In this document: positions 27,025-36,255 of the stretch, in pieces
Numbering within the stretch: position 1 is the stretch's first letter
Layout of the letters: each line of letters opens with the position of its first letter
Source of the DNA: Planctomycetaceae bacterium
GTDB lineage: Bacteria; Planctomycetota; Planctomycetia; Pirellulales; Pirellulaceae
DNA: 64,000 nucleotides
Assembly (NCBI GenBank): GCA_012729315.1
Contig: JAAYDI010000063.1
Coordinates: forward strand, 62,001-126,000
Reading direction: 5' to 3'
The notes under the pieces: model-generated
The model's input: only the letters and a program-made list of their open reading frames with translations
Told to the model about the DNA's origin: nothing
Databases searched by the model: none
Program-made: the position numbers and the translations under genes

Positions 27025-30000
27025 ATGCAATCCAATCGCCGTACGATGCAACTGAGCCTCCTGATATTGGGCGTGTGGATCGGGATCGGCCTGATCACGG
27101 CCGGAGCGGCACGAGCTGCCGACCCCGCTTTTGTGGGCATCCTGTCGCTGGCTGTCGACGAGCAGGGGGCCCGGCACCTGGGGCTGTCGGACGAAGTGCG
27201 CGAGAAACTGCGGCGGCTGGTCGACCAACGGGTGACCGAAGCGACGAATCTGGCGCTGAGTATCAAAGACCTTCCACCCGAACTGCGCGCCGAACGTTTG
27301 GCGCCGTTTGTGGCGGAGTCAGAGCGGCTGGGTTTCGAGTTGTTGACACAGGAGCAGCGGAGCAAACTCAATCAGCTGCGTCTGCAGCGTACGGGCATGG
27401 CATCGCTGGCGGACGACGAGATGGCCCGGTTGCTCGGGTTGTCGGAGGACCAGCGTGACGCGGTCACGCGGCTCATGGCGGAGCGGGCCAAGGCGATGAC
27501 GCGCGGAGGCGCGGCGGAACAGCGACTGGCGCGGGACACACACGAGCGCCAGCTGCGGTCCGTGTTGACACGCGAGCAGAAGTCGATGTGGGACCAGCTG
27601 GCCGGCGTGGGGCCCGGTCCCGCCTCACCCGCCTCACCGGCCGCCGCAGCGGCGCAGCCCGAGCCGAGCGCCGCGGAGGAGGTGGAGGAGGTGGTCGCAG
27701 CAGTGCCTGCCGCCAGCGCTCCGGAGGCACCTCGCGCGGAGCAGACGCCAGCGCCTGCAGCGCCGACGGGCGATGCGCAGCCTGCCGTCGCTGCGCCGGA
27801 AGAGCCTCAACCGGAGTCAGGGCCCGCAGAAGCGGCGGGCGAAGACGCGCCGGCGCTGCCGGCGGACGCCGCGTTTGCCGCGCCGACCGAGTTGGCGGAC
27901 ATGTGGGAGGACGACGATAACGCTCCGGGTTTCGCCGAGCGGGACCCGGAGGCGGTCAAGCTGCGGTTCAACTTCCGATACCAGCCCTGGCAGGATGTAC
28001 TGGATTGGCTGGCGGAACAGGCTGATCTGTCCCTCCAGTCCACGCTCGTTCCGGAAGGCACCTTCAACTACTCCGATTCGCAGGCGTACACGCCGAGCGA
28101 AGCGATCGACCTGATCAACGGCGTGTTGCTGCCCCAAGGGTACACGCTCGTGCGGCGCGGACGCCTGCTGTCGGTCATGAGTCTGGAGGACGAAGTGCCG
28201 GACGTGCTGGTGGAGTTCGTGCCGATCGAGAAGCTTGAGGGGCGGGGGGAATTCGAACTGGTGAAGACCGTGTTCCATCTGGCGAAACTGGAGCCGACCG
28301 AGGTGGAGCAGGAGATCCAGCAGCTGCTCGGGCCAGGACGCACGATGGTGGTCATGTCGCGGGCGCGGCAGATCATGGTGACCGAAACTGTCGGCAAGCT
28401 CCGCATGATTCGGGATGTGATCGAGAGCGCGGAGAATCCGACGGGGATCAAAGAGAAAGGGATTGCCGAGATCAAGCTGCAGTTCGTCGCGCCGGAAGAG
28501 GTGCTGACCATCGCCCGGCCGCTGCTGGGGCTGGAGGACGGGAAGGATGTCGGGCCGGACGTGAGCATCGCGGTCGATCCGCTGGGCACGCGCATCTTTG
28601 CCACCGGCTCGCGCGACAAGATCCAGATCCTGCAGGAGCTGGTAGAAAAAGTCGACATCAAACGCGAGGCGGCCACCGCCGCCGTGGCGCTCGAACAGCC
28701 GCAACTGTTGACGCATCAGCTGGGCGCGCTCGATCCGCAGGAAGCGCTGGCCGTGCTGCAGACACTGCTGGCCGGCCTTCCCGACGTGCGCATGTCGCTT
28801 GACGCCAAGACCAAGAAGATCATCGCGCTGGCCCGCCCGTCGGAACACCGCACGATCCAGGAAACGATCCGCCAGCTGGAAGGCGACGCGCCGCAGCTCA
28901 AGGTCTTCCAGGTCCGGACGATGGACGTCAAGACCATGGCCGCGGCGCTCACCAAGTTCTTCCCGCCGGCGAAAGAAGGCGATACGAGCGGCATCACGGT
29001 GGATGCCGATCCGCTCGCCGGGAAATTGCTCGTCCATGCGACACCCACACAGCTGGACCAGGTCGCCGCGTTCATTGAACAACTGGAAGGGTCGGCCGCG
29101 GGCGGGTCGACCAGCACGCTGCGGTTCATCCCGCTCACCGGCAGCGAAGCTGTATCCGCGGTGGAGATGGCGGAACGGTTGTGGCGCGGACCGAACCAGA
29201 TCCGGATGACGACTCCGTCAGAAACCGGTCCGGGAGTGATCGACCTGCGCGAAGTACCGCTCGACCCCCAGGCGATCCCGGAATATGACCCCGCGCGGCC
29301 GACGCCCGGGCCGCAGCGGAAGACCACCGGCGCGAATATCCGGCCTTCGGCTGCCGCTCCCGCTGCGCCCGAGCGGCCACGCGACAAGGTGACCTGGCAG
29401 GAAAACAAAGAGGCTGAACCGCTCGACACGGTGTCCCGCGGACCGTTTCGCCTGACCAGCTATCGGCCGGACGGGACGGCGCGGGATGACGCGGGGGAAC
29501 TTCCCGCCAGCGCCGCTGGCATGGAAGCGGCTGACGCGCAGCGCGATGATGCGCCGCCGGTGCCGCCAGTGTCGGTGACCGGACCCGCCGCGTCTGTGGC
29601 GGGCCCGCCCAGCGACATTCGCATCGAGTTCACCCCCAACGGCATTCTGATCTCGTCCGAGGACACGGTGGCGCTCGATGAGTTCGAAGAAATCCTCCGC
29701 ACTGTCATGCCGCCGTCGGCACCGGGGACGGGCAAGAACTTCACTGTCTATTTTCTCAAGCACTGCAAGGCCGAAGTGGCGCGCCAACTCATTTCGGACA
29801 TCCTGGGTGGCACGAGCGAAGGTGGCTCGGGCGGCGGGTCGCTGGTCGGAGACGTCGCTGCGAACCTGATGGGGGGAGGCGGCGGGATTCTCGGCGCGCT
29901 GCTGGGCAGCGCCGGCGGGGGCGACGGTGGTGTCGTGACGACGGTGCAGGTGACCGGCCCGGTCTCCATCGTGGCCGATACGCGACTGAACTGCCTGATC

Positions 30001-30801
30001 GTCCAGGCCCTGCCGGTCGATGTCAAACTGATCGAACAACTGCTCAAGGTGATCGACCGGGAAGGCAGCATTACGGATGTGCAGACCGCCGGCAAGCCGC
30101 ATATCCTGCCGATCCGCTATCTGGAGGCGGAACTGGTGGCCGGCCTCGTGCGGGAAGCATTCGCCAACCGGATGGTCACGGCCAGTGGAGGGCAGGCGGG
30201 TGGCCAGCCCAACCCGGTCGAACTGATCCGCGCACTGCGCGGCGGCCGCGGCGGGCGGCCCGAGGCGGACGTGAAGAGCGAAGAAGCAAAAATGACGATC
30301 ACCGTCGACAACCGCAGCAACTCGTTGATCGTGACCGCTCCCACACCGCTGTTTGAACAGGTCCGGGAACTGGTGGAGCTGATTGACGTCGGCAGCCCGG
30401 AGCTGGACGAGACGATCGAGATCGTCGAGTTCCAGTCGAATCCCGAGACCGTGCAGCGCGCCTTGTCGGCGATCACCGGAACTACGACCTCGTCGCCGTC
30501 AGGCAGCAGCCGCAGCCAGTCGGGCCAGCGCCCTGGCGGAGCCTTCGGCATGCCGTTCGGCATCCCGGCCTCCGGCGGTGCCGCGCCGTTCATGCAACGG
30601 CCACAGGGAATGGGCGGGATGCCCGGTGGCTTCGGCGGGTTTGGCGCCATGCCCGGCCTGGGGGGACAGCGCGGCGGGATGCCCGGCGCCGGCGGCGGAC
30701 AGCGCAGTGGCATGGGCGGGATGCGCGGAGGCATGCCAGGTGGCACGCGCGGAGGCACGCAACAGGGTGGGGCACGTGGCGGTGCGGGCGGCCGCCGCTA
30801 G
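27025..30801 (+). CDS. Giant secretin-N-domain (NolW repeat) protein without a secretin barrel
   Basis: 1258 residues. A Sec signal (about 1-32, ending GAARAADPA) is followed by helical Q/E/R-rich units (LLTQEQRSKLNQL, LGLSEDQRDAV), an Ala/Pro/Glu linker (about 190-270), and then four or more secretin N1/NolW modules, recognisable by a beta strand, a helix and the closing RSNSLIV or LNCLIVQ-type strand (for example LKVFQVRTMDVKTM, HILPIRYLEAELVAGLV, ITVDNRSNSLIVTAP). No C-terminal secretin barrel follows; the last 80 residues are Gly/Met/Arg-rich. It is therefore likely periplasmic and may form rings with the true secretin at 47254. ATG 27025 follows GGAG by ten bases. First gene of the T2SS locus. 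Confidence 0.75.
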   Translation: MQSNRRTMQLSLLILGVWIGIGLITAGAARAADPAFVGILSLAVDEQGARHLGLSDEVREKLRRLVDQRVTEATNLALSIKDLPPELRAERLAPFVAESERLGFELLTQEQRSKLNQLRLQRTGMASLADDEMARLLGLSEDQRDAVTRLMAERAKAMTRGGAAEQRLARDTHERQLRSVLTREQKSMWDQLAGVGPGPASPASPAAAAAQPEPSAAEEVEEVVAAVPAASAPEAPRAEQTPAPAAPTGDAQPAVAAPEEPQPESGPAEAAGEDAPALPADAAFAAPTELADMWEDDDNAPGFAERDPEAVKLRFNFRYQPWQDVLDWLAEQADLSLQSTLVPEGTFNYSDSQAYTPSEAIDLINGVLLPQGYTLVRRGRLLSVMSLEDEVPDVLVEFVPIEKLEGRGEFELVKTVFHLAKLEPTEVEQEIQQLLGPGRTMVVMSRARQIMVTETVGKLRMIRDVIESAENPTGIKEKGIAEIKLQFVAPEEVLTIARPLLGLEDGKDVGPDVSIAVDPLGTRIFATGSRDKIQILQELVEKVDIKREAATAAVALEQPQLLTHQLGALDPQEALAVLQTLLAGLPDVRMSLDAKTKKIIALARPSEHRTIQETIRQLEGDAPQLKVFQVRTMDVKTMAAALTKFFPPAKEGDTSGITVDADPLAGKLLVHATPTQLDQVAAFIEQLEGSAAGGSTSTLRFIPLTGSEAVSAVEMAERLWRGPNQIRMTTPSETGPGVIDLREVPLDPQAIPEYDPARPTPGPQRKTTGANIRPSAAAPAAPERPRDKVTWQENKEAEPLDTVSRGPFRLTSYRPDGTARDDAGELPASAAGMEAADAQRDDAPPVPPVSVTGPAASVAGPPSDIRIEFTPNGILISSEDTVALDEFEEILRTVMPPSAPGTGKNFTVYFLKHCKAEVARQLISDILGGTSEGGSGGGSLVGDVAANLMGGGGGILGALLGSAGGGDGGVVTTVQVTGPVSIVADTRLNCLIVQALPVDVKLIEQLLKVIDREGSITDVQTAGKPHILPIRYLEAELVAGLVREAFANRMVTASGGQAGGQPNPVELIRALRGGRGGRPEADVKSEEAKMTITVDNRSNSLIVTAPTPLFEQVRELVELIDVGSPELDETIEIVEFQSNPETVQRALSAITGTTTSSPSGSSRSQSGQRPGGAFGMPFGIPASGGAAPFMQRPQGMGGMPGGFGGFGAMPGLGGQRGGMPGAGGGQRSGMGGMRGGMPGGTRGGTQQGGARGGAGGRR

Positions 30802-30910
30802 TGTAGTGTGGTCCGGCCCGGGATGCGTTGATCCGCCCCGTGCGACGGCTGGTGCCTGTCAGGCGACAGACCGGGTGGCCGCGCGATCGCGGCGCTCGGC
30901 AGCGTTCGGG

Positions 30911-30949
30911 TGACATCTGTGTGTGACATCTGTGTGTGACATCTGCATG
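30911..30949. repeat. 13-bp tandem repeat, three units
   Basis: TGACATCTGTGTG starts at 30911, 30924 and 30937 (the third unit ends differently). It lies in the leader between the giant NolW gene and the next gene. It might affect spacing or RNA folding upstream of that gene. Confidence 0.75.
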
Positions 30950-31051
30950 AGGTTCCCGCGATGTGGCGGAACCCGATTTGTTCCCGCGGGTTCAATCTTC
31001 TGGGTCCCAGTGGGGGTGCAGAGTCCGATTCCTTTTCGAGGAGACTGTCAG

Positions 31052-31870
31052 ATGAAATGGGGTAAGCAAGCGGTGGTGTGGTCAGTCGCCATGCTGTTCC
31101 TGTTGGCGTGTGTGTGCAGTGCTGAGGCACAGGGCCGACGTGGTCAGGGGCCGGGCCAGCAGCGGGGCGGGCCGGGTGGTCCGCCGCCGGGCGGGCCGGG
31201 CGGCTTCGGTGGACCTGGCATGGGCATGATGCCTGGCATGGGGGGAATGTTTGGTGGTATGGGCGGCGGCATGAGCGACGTTATGCTCCTGGCCCGTGAA
31301 GACGTCCAGAAAGAGCTCGAGCTGGTGGATGATCAACTCGAACAGATCAACAAGCTGCGTGAGACGAGCGGCCAGGAGATGCGGGACATGTTTTCCGGCC
31401 TGCGCGATCTGCCGCGCGAGGAGATGGGCCCCAAGATGGCTGAACTGATGCGGGAAGCGCAGGCCAAGACGAAGAGGGCCTTGGAGGACATCCTGCTGCC
31501 GCACCAGTCGGAACGACTCAATCAGCTGGTCGTGCAGTGGCAGCTGCAAGGTGGTGGCCTGGCGCAGAGTGACGAGGTGGCGAAAGAACTGGGAATTTCG
31601 GACGAACAACGTGATCAGCTGCGCGCCAAGACACGGGAGCTGGAACGCGCGCTGCGCAAGAAACTGGCCGAAGACCTGCTGAAAGAGCTGACGCCGGAGC
31701 AGCAGGCGAAGTACAAGGAGCTCGTCGGGGAGCCGTTTGAGTTCCAGCGGGACGAGCGGTTCGGGCCGGGTCGCGGGTTCGGCGCTCCCGGCGGGTTTGG
31801 TGGCCCCGGCGCTCCGGGTGGTCCGGGTGTCGGTCCTGCCGCTCCGCGTGGTGGCCGGCGCGGCAACTAG
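31052..31870 (+). CDS. Exported Gly-rich helical protein of unknown function
   Basis: 272 residues. A signal peptide ends near CSAEAQG; residues 30-72 are Gly/Pro/Met-rich (GGPGGPPPGG, GMGGMFGGMGGGM), the middle is helical (EDVQKELELVDDQLEQINKL; LGISDEQRDQLRAKTREL; LTPEQQAKYKEL) and the end is again Gly/Pro-rich. The helical units look like those near the N-terminus of the giant protein upstream, and in general like Spy/CpxP-type periplasmic helices. GAGGAG lies nine bases before ATG 31052. It sits between the NolW protein and gspE, so it may assist assembly of the secretion machine, but this is only positional. Confidence 0.65.
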   Translation: MKWGKQAVVWSVAMLFLLACVCSAEAQGRRGQGPGQQRGGPGGPPPGGPGGFGGPGMGMMPGMGGMFGGMGGGMSDVMLLAREDVQKELELVDDQLEQINKLRETSGQEMRDMFSGLRDLPREEMGPKMAELMREAQAKTKRALEDILLPHQSERLNQLVVQWQLQGGGLAQSDEVAKELGISDEQRDQLRAKTRELERALRKKLAEDLLKELTPEQQAKYKELVGEPFEFQRDERFGPGRGFGAPGGFGGPGAPGGPGVGPAAPRGGRRGN

Positions 31871-32080
31871 GCGGCGGTCAGGTATTGGGCAGCACGCGAG
31901 TCACAGGCTGTCATTGTGCCTGCCTGCTCCACACCGCATGCGATGTGATCTGGAGCGTGCGGTGTGGCATGTGTGGCAATTTCCCGAGTTGATGCTGGCG
32001 GGCACGGCGGACGCGGCCCGCTGGCATCACCTTGCTGGGGGTTCCGCTGGGTTCTGTGTGTGGTTCGTTTAGAATGAGGG

Positions 32081-33865
32081 ATGGATCAGTCCCGCACGAT
32101 GGTGCGGGGGCGCGACCAGCCGCCTGCGGGCGAAGAGTGGGTACCAATGGATGCGGGTGAAATGCTCAAACGGCGTGGCTTGCTCAGCGACAGCCAGTTC
32201 GCTCAGCTGCGCCAAGGCAACGGCGACGGCGCCTCGTTGATCGACAAGGCGGTGGCGCTGGGCTATGTGCGGGAGGAGGCGGCGTTGCAGGCCCTGGCCG
32301 AGGAGGTGGGGCTGGAATACGTCGATCTCCGCGACATGGAGGTGGACCTGGCACTGCTGCAAAGTTTCCCCCACAAGTTGATCCACCGCGAGTCGCTGTT
32401 TCCGATCCGGCGCGACAACGGGCAGCTGATTGTGGCGACGAGCGACCCGTTCGATCTGTATCCGATTGACGAGGTGAGTGCCGCAACTGGCCTGTCGGTA
32501 GTGCCGGTGCTGGCCAGCCGCGGGCAGATTCTGGGCCTGATCAAGAAGCACCTGGGGGTGGGCAGCGAGACGGTCGAGGGGCTGCTCGAGCAGGCGAGCG
32601 ACCGCGATGTGGAGTTGCTCGACGAAATCGAGGCCGACGGATCAGAGCTGTCGGAGATGGCGCAGGAGGCGTCGGTCGTGCGGCTGGTCAACGAGATTCT
32701 GCTGGAGGCGATCGAGACGCGTGCGAGCGACGTGCACATCGAGTCGCAGGCAGCGGGACTGGTGATCCGGTATCGTGTGGACGGGATCCTGCATCCGCAG
32801 CCGGTGCCCCCCGAGATCAACCGGTTTCAGGCGGCCATCATCAGCCGCCTGAAGATCATGTCGCATCTGAACATCGCCGAACGCCGGTTGCCGCAGGACG
32901 GCCGGATCAAGCTGCGGGTGAAAGGGCGCGAAATCGACGTGCGTGTGTCGGTCATTCCCATGATCCATGGCGAAGGGCTGGTGCTGCGTATCCTCGACAA
33001 GGGGGCGATGGTGTTCGAACTGCGCAGCCTGGGGATGGACCCCGACACGTACAGGCTGTTCGGAGAACTGATCCGGTTGCCCCACGGCATCATCCTGGTG
33101 ACAGGCCCCACCGGCTCCGGCAAGACCACGACGCTCTACAGCGCGCTGATTGAGATCAACAGTCCCGACACCAAGATCATCACGACGGAAGATCCGGTCG
33201 AATACCAGTTGGCCGGGATCAACCAGATCCAGGTGCATCCCAAGATCGGGTTGACTTTTGCCGGCTCTCTGCGCGCGATCCTGCGGCACGACCCGGACGT
33301 GGTCCTGATCGGGGAAATCCGCGACCTGGAGACGGCGGAGAACGCGATCCAGGCGGCGCTGACCGGCCACCTCGTGTTCAGCACGCTGCACACGAACGAC
33401 GCGGCGGGCGCCTATGCCCGTTTGTCGGACATGGGGGTGGAGCCGTTCCTGGTGGCCAGCACGGTGGAGGCGGTCATGGCCCAACGCCTGGTGCGCCGTC
33501 TGTGCATACACTGCCGCGAACCATATACCCCGGATCGGGACGCCATGCCGGCCGACTTCCCCTGGGATCGCCTGGGGGACCGTCCACTCTACCGCAAGGT
33601 CGGTTGCCGCGAGTGCCGCCACGTCGGCTACAGCGGGCGGTTGGGGATCTACGAGCTGCTGCTGACCGACAATAACATCCGGCAGTTGGCGCACGATCGC
33701 GCGAGCACGTGGCGCATCAAGCAGACGGCGGTCCGGCAGGGGATGATGACGTTGCGCGATGACGGTTGGCGCAAGGCCATCGAGGGGGTGACCACTGTGG
33801 ATGAGGTGCTCCGCATCACAAAGGGTGATCAGGATCTGGCCGAGTTGGACAAACTGGTGCGTTGA
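32081..33865 (+). CDS. gspE: Type II secretion ATPase GspE
   Basis: 594 residues. An N1E-type N-terminal domain is followed by the AAA-like core: Walker A GPTGSGKTTT (342-351), the Asp box around ITTEDPVEYQ, Walker B LIGEIRD and the His box TLHTNDAAG. A tetracysteine zinc site is present (LCIHC, then VGCREC about 40 residues later), as in GspE. Drives pseudopilus growth at the cytoplasmic face of the inner membrane. Head of the compact gspE-F-G-H-I-J-K series. The start is uncertain: ATG 32081 has GAGGG directly against it, while ATG 32147 (MDAGEMLKRRG) gives an N-terminus closer to the family. Confidence 0.93.
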   Translation: MDQSRTMVRGRDQPPAGEEWVPMDAGEMLKRRGLLSDSQFAQLRQGNGDGASLIDKAVALGYVREEAALQALAEEVGLEYVDLRDMEVDLALLQSFPHKLIHRESLFPIRRDNGQLIVATSDPFDLYPIDEVSAATGLSVVPVLASRGQILGLIKKHLGVGSETVEGLLEQASDRDVELLDEIEADGSELSEMAQEASVVRLVNEILLEAIETRASDVHIESQAAGLVIRYRVDGILHPQPVPPEINRFQAAIISRLKIMSHLNIAERRLPQDGRIKLRVKGREIDVRVSVIPMIHGEGLVLRILDKGAMVFELRSLGMDPDTYRLFGELIRLPHGIILVTGPTGSGKTTTLYSALIEINSPDTKIITTEDPVEYQLAGINQIQVHPKIGLTFAGSLRAILRHDPDVVLIGEIRDLETAENAIQAALTGHLVFSTLHTNDAAGAYARLSDMGVEPFLVASTVEAVMAQRLVRRLCIHCREPYTPDRDAMPADFPWDRLGDRPLYRKVGCRECRHVGYSGRLGIYELLLTDNNIRQLAHDRASTWRIKQTAVRQGMMTLRDDGWRKAIEGVTTVDEVLRITKGDQDLAELDKLVR

Positions 33866-33901
33866 CAAGTGTCGAAGGTTTCTGTGAGCTGACTGTGAAC
33901 T

Positions 33902-35101
33902 ATGCCTGACTTTGTCTATGTTGCCCGCGATCCGGCTGGCCAGCGCGTCACTGGTTCGATTGCCGCAGCGAGCCGGCGGGAAGCGGTGACGTTGCTGGCG
34001 GGTCAGTCGCTGTTCCCGCTGCACGTGACGACCGAGAAGCCGAAGACGAAGCTGGTGGGTGGGCGGATCAAGGGGCAGACGATGGCGATCACCTACTCGC
34101 AGCTCGCGTCGCTCCTGCGCAGCGGCGTGCCGCTGCTCCGCTCCCTCGATGTGCTGCGCAAACAGGCGTCCAACCAGGCGCTGGCCCGAGTGCTGGGAGA
34201 AGTGCGTGACCACCTGGAACAGGGGGACACGCTGGGGGATGCGATCGCGCGGTACCCGCACGTGTTCAGCGAGATGGCGATCAACATGGTGCGGGCCGGG
34301 GGCGAGGGGGGGTTCCTCGAAGAGGCGCTCGAACGCGTGGCGCAGTTCACCGAACAGCAGGAGGACCTGAAGGCTCGCACCATCGGCGCGCTGGCCTACC
34401 CCATATTCCTGGCTGCCGTCGGGACGACCATCGTGACGACCCTGATTGTCTTCTTTGTGCCGCAGTTCGAGGATCTGTTCCAGTCGTTGCGGGAACGGGG
34501 CGAACTGCCGGTGCTGACCGACTGGCTGCTGTGGTTCAGCAAGACGTTGCAGTCCTACGGCCTGTTCATCCTGCTGGGCCTGGTCATTGTCGGCGTGGTG
34601 ATCAAAGCCAAACTGGCGACGGAGGAAGGCCGCCGGCTGCGCGACCGCGCGAAATTGAAGCTGCCGTTGCTCGGCGTCGTGTTCCAGTACCTGGCGGTTG
34701 CCCGGTTCTGCCGCGTACTCGGAACGTTGCTCCGGAACGGAGTGCCGATCCTGAAATCGCTGGAAATCAGTCGCGACACGTCGGGGAACCGGATCCTGTC
34801 CGAGGCCATCCATGGCGCGTCCGACAACATCTCGTCGGGTGAGTCGCTGGCGGCGCCGCTGGCCGCCTCCGGGCATTTCCCGGTCACCGTTGTCGAGATG
34901 ATCAGTGTGGCGGAAGAGTCCAATACGTTGGATAAGGTGTTAGTCGAGATAGCGGACAGTCTGGAGAAACAGACTGCTCGGCGGCTCGATCTGGCCGTGC
35001 GCCTGCTCGAGCCCATCCTGCTGCTGTTCCTGGCTGGTGCCGTGCTGTTCGTTGTGATCGCGCTCTTGATGCCGGTTATCAAGATGAGTAGTGCAATGTG
35101 A
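33902..35101 (+). CDS. gspF: Type II secretion inner membrane protein GspF
   Basis: 399 residues with two homologous cytoplasmic helical halves (LLRSGVPLLRSLDVL near 75; LLRNGVPILKSLEIS near 285) and three membrane helices, near 165, 220 and 375. This is the GspF/PilC platform that couples the ATPase to pseudopilin assembly. It starts 36 bases after gspE and ends just ahead of gspG. Length and motifs match the family; nothing unusual. Confidence 0.95.
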   Translation: MPDFVYVARDPAGQRVTGSIAAASRREAVTLLAGQSLFPLHVTTEKPKTKLVGGRIKGQTMAITYSQLASLLRSGVPLLRSLDVLRKQASNQALARVLGEVRDHLEQGDTLGDAIARYPHVFSEMAINMVRAGGEGGFLEEALERVAQFTEQQEDLKARTIGALAYPIFLAAVGTTIVTTLIVFFVPQFEDLFQSLRERGELPVLTDWLLWFSKTLQSYGLFILLGLVIVGVVIKAKLATEEGRRLRDRAKLKLPLLGVVFQYLAVARFCRVLGTLLRNGVPILKSLEISRDTSGNRILSEAIHGASDNISSGESLAAPLAASGHFPVTVVEMISVAEESNTLDKVLVEIADSLEKQTARRLDLAVRLLEPILLLFLAGAVLFVVIALLMPVIKMSSAM

Positions 35102-35115
35102 GGGGAGTCCAAACC

Positions 35116-35559
35116 ATGTGTGGAAAGAGACGCACGCGTGCGCGCCGCCGCTCGGTGCGGCCGGGCTTTACGCTGATGGAGGTGCTGCTGGTACTGGCGA
35201 TCCTGGTGATCCTGGGTGCGCTGGTCATGACCAATTTCTCGGGGATTCTGGCGGGGGGCAAGGTGAAGGCGGCCCGCGCACAGCTCACCGCGTTCGAGCA
35301 GGCCATCGACATCTATCAGCTGGACATCGGCAGCTACCCGACGACGCAGCAGGGGCTTCAGGCGCTGCGCGTCGCCCCGGCGGATCTGCCCGATCCGTCC
35401 AAGTGGACCACGCCCTATCTGAAGAAAGATATCCCCCCCGACCCGTGGGGAAATCCGTATTACTATGAACTGATGAGCCCGACGCAGTACAAGATTTCTT
35501 CGGCGGGCCCGGACGGCGCGACCAACACGGCTGATGACATCGTGAACGTGTCGGGCTGA
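35116..35559 (+). CDS. gspG: Major pseudopilin GspG
   Basis: 147 residues. The prepilin site is RPGFTLMEVLLVLAIL with Gly at -1 and Glu at +5. The C-terminal globular part has the GspG hallmarks DIGSYPTTQQGLQAL and DPWGNPYYYEL, and ends with calcium-loop-like DGATNTADD. It would form the shaft of the pseudopilus after cleavage by a prepilin peptidase, which is not encoded in this window. ATG 35116 is preceded by AGGGGAG at eight bases; a GTG at 35098 that overlaps the gspF stop is less likely. Confidence 0.95.
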   Translation: MCGKRRTRARRRSVRPGFTLMEVLLVLAILVILGALVMTNFSGILAGGKVKAARAQLTAFEQAIDIYQLDIGSYPTTQQGLQALRVAPADLPDPSKWTTPYLKKDIPPDPWGNPYYYELMSPTQYKISSAGPDGATNTADDIVNVSG

Positions 35560-35577
35560 GTTCCATGCGGTGTGAAC

Positions 35578-36255
35578 ATGATGGCGACGTTGCACAAGAC
35601 GCGGGGCCTTCGGCAGGTGCGCTGGCGCACCCGGCCCCGCGCTGCCATGACGCTGCTGGAACTCATGCTCGTGCTCGCGCTGCTGGTCGTCTTTGGCACG
35701 ATGTCGATGCCGGCGTTCCGCATGGCGCTTGACAACCACCGGCTGCGGCAGGGTGCGGAACTGGTGCGCATCGAATGGAACAAGGCGCGGCTCAAGGCCA
35801 TGCGGACCGGCCAGATCCAGATGTTCCGCTACGCGGTCCAGTCCTCGTCGTGCCAGGTCATGCCGTACTACTCCCAGCAGGACTGGCTGGAGGCGGATGC
35901 CGCCCATGCGACCGGCAGCGGCGTGGCCGGTGCGAACCTGCCGCCGCCGATGGCCACGGCAGGGGCCGATCAGGCGATGCAGGGGGAGCGGGCGCTGCCG
36001 GAAGGCGTGGTGTTCGTGCAGGGGGAAGTCGAGGCGAACCAGCGCTCGTACGACATTCAGCAGCAGTTGCAGGGGGGGCAACCGAGCGGCGTGCCGGTGC
36101 TCTTCTATCCCGACGGCACCACGTCCGATGCGCGGGTCGTGTTGACGAATCAGTACGAACGTCTGTTCGTGGTGGTCAGTCTGCGGAGCCTGACCGGCAT
36201 GACGCGTGTGAGCAACCTGTTATCGTCCGATGAATTGCAGCAGTATCCTTACTAG
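35578..36255 (+). CDS. gspH: Minor pseudopilin GspH-like
   Basis: 225 residues. The prepilin helix is AAMTLLELMLVLALLVVFG with Glu at +5, but the residue at -1 is Ala rather than the usual Gly. The globular domain has the H-type start LRQGAELVRIEWNKARLKAM and is about 50 residues longer than usual, with an Ala/Pro/Gln-rich insert at about 115-165. Placed between gspG and gspI as expected. Start ATG 35578 is one of three closely spaced candidates (GTG 35572, ATG 35578, ATG 35581), none with a strong ribosome site. Confidence 0.8.
   Translation: MMATLHKTRGLRQVRWRTRPRAAMTLLELMLVLALLVVFGTMSMPAFRMALDNHRLRQGAELVRIEWNKARLKAMRTGQIQMFRYAVQSSSCQVMPYYSQQDWLEADAAHATGSGVAGANLPPPMATAGADQAMQGERALPEGVVFVQGEVEANQRSYDIQQQLQGGQPSGVPVLFYPDGTTSDARVVLTNQYERLFVVVSLRSLTGMTRVSNLLSSDELQQYPY

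Noticed and set aside
32642-34876. 744-codon minus-strand frame over gspE and gspF
   Set aside because: It is antisense to two well-defined secretion genes and has the His/Arg/Gln-rich composition of a shadow frame.
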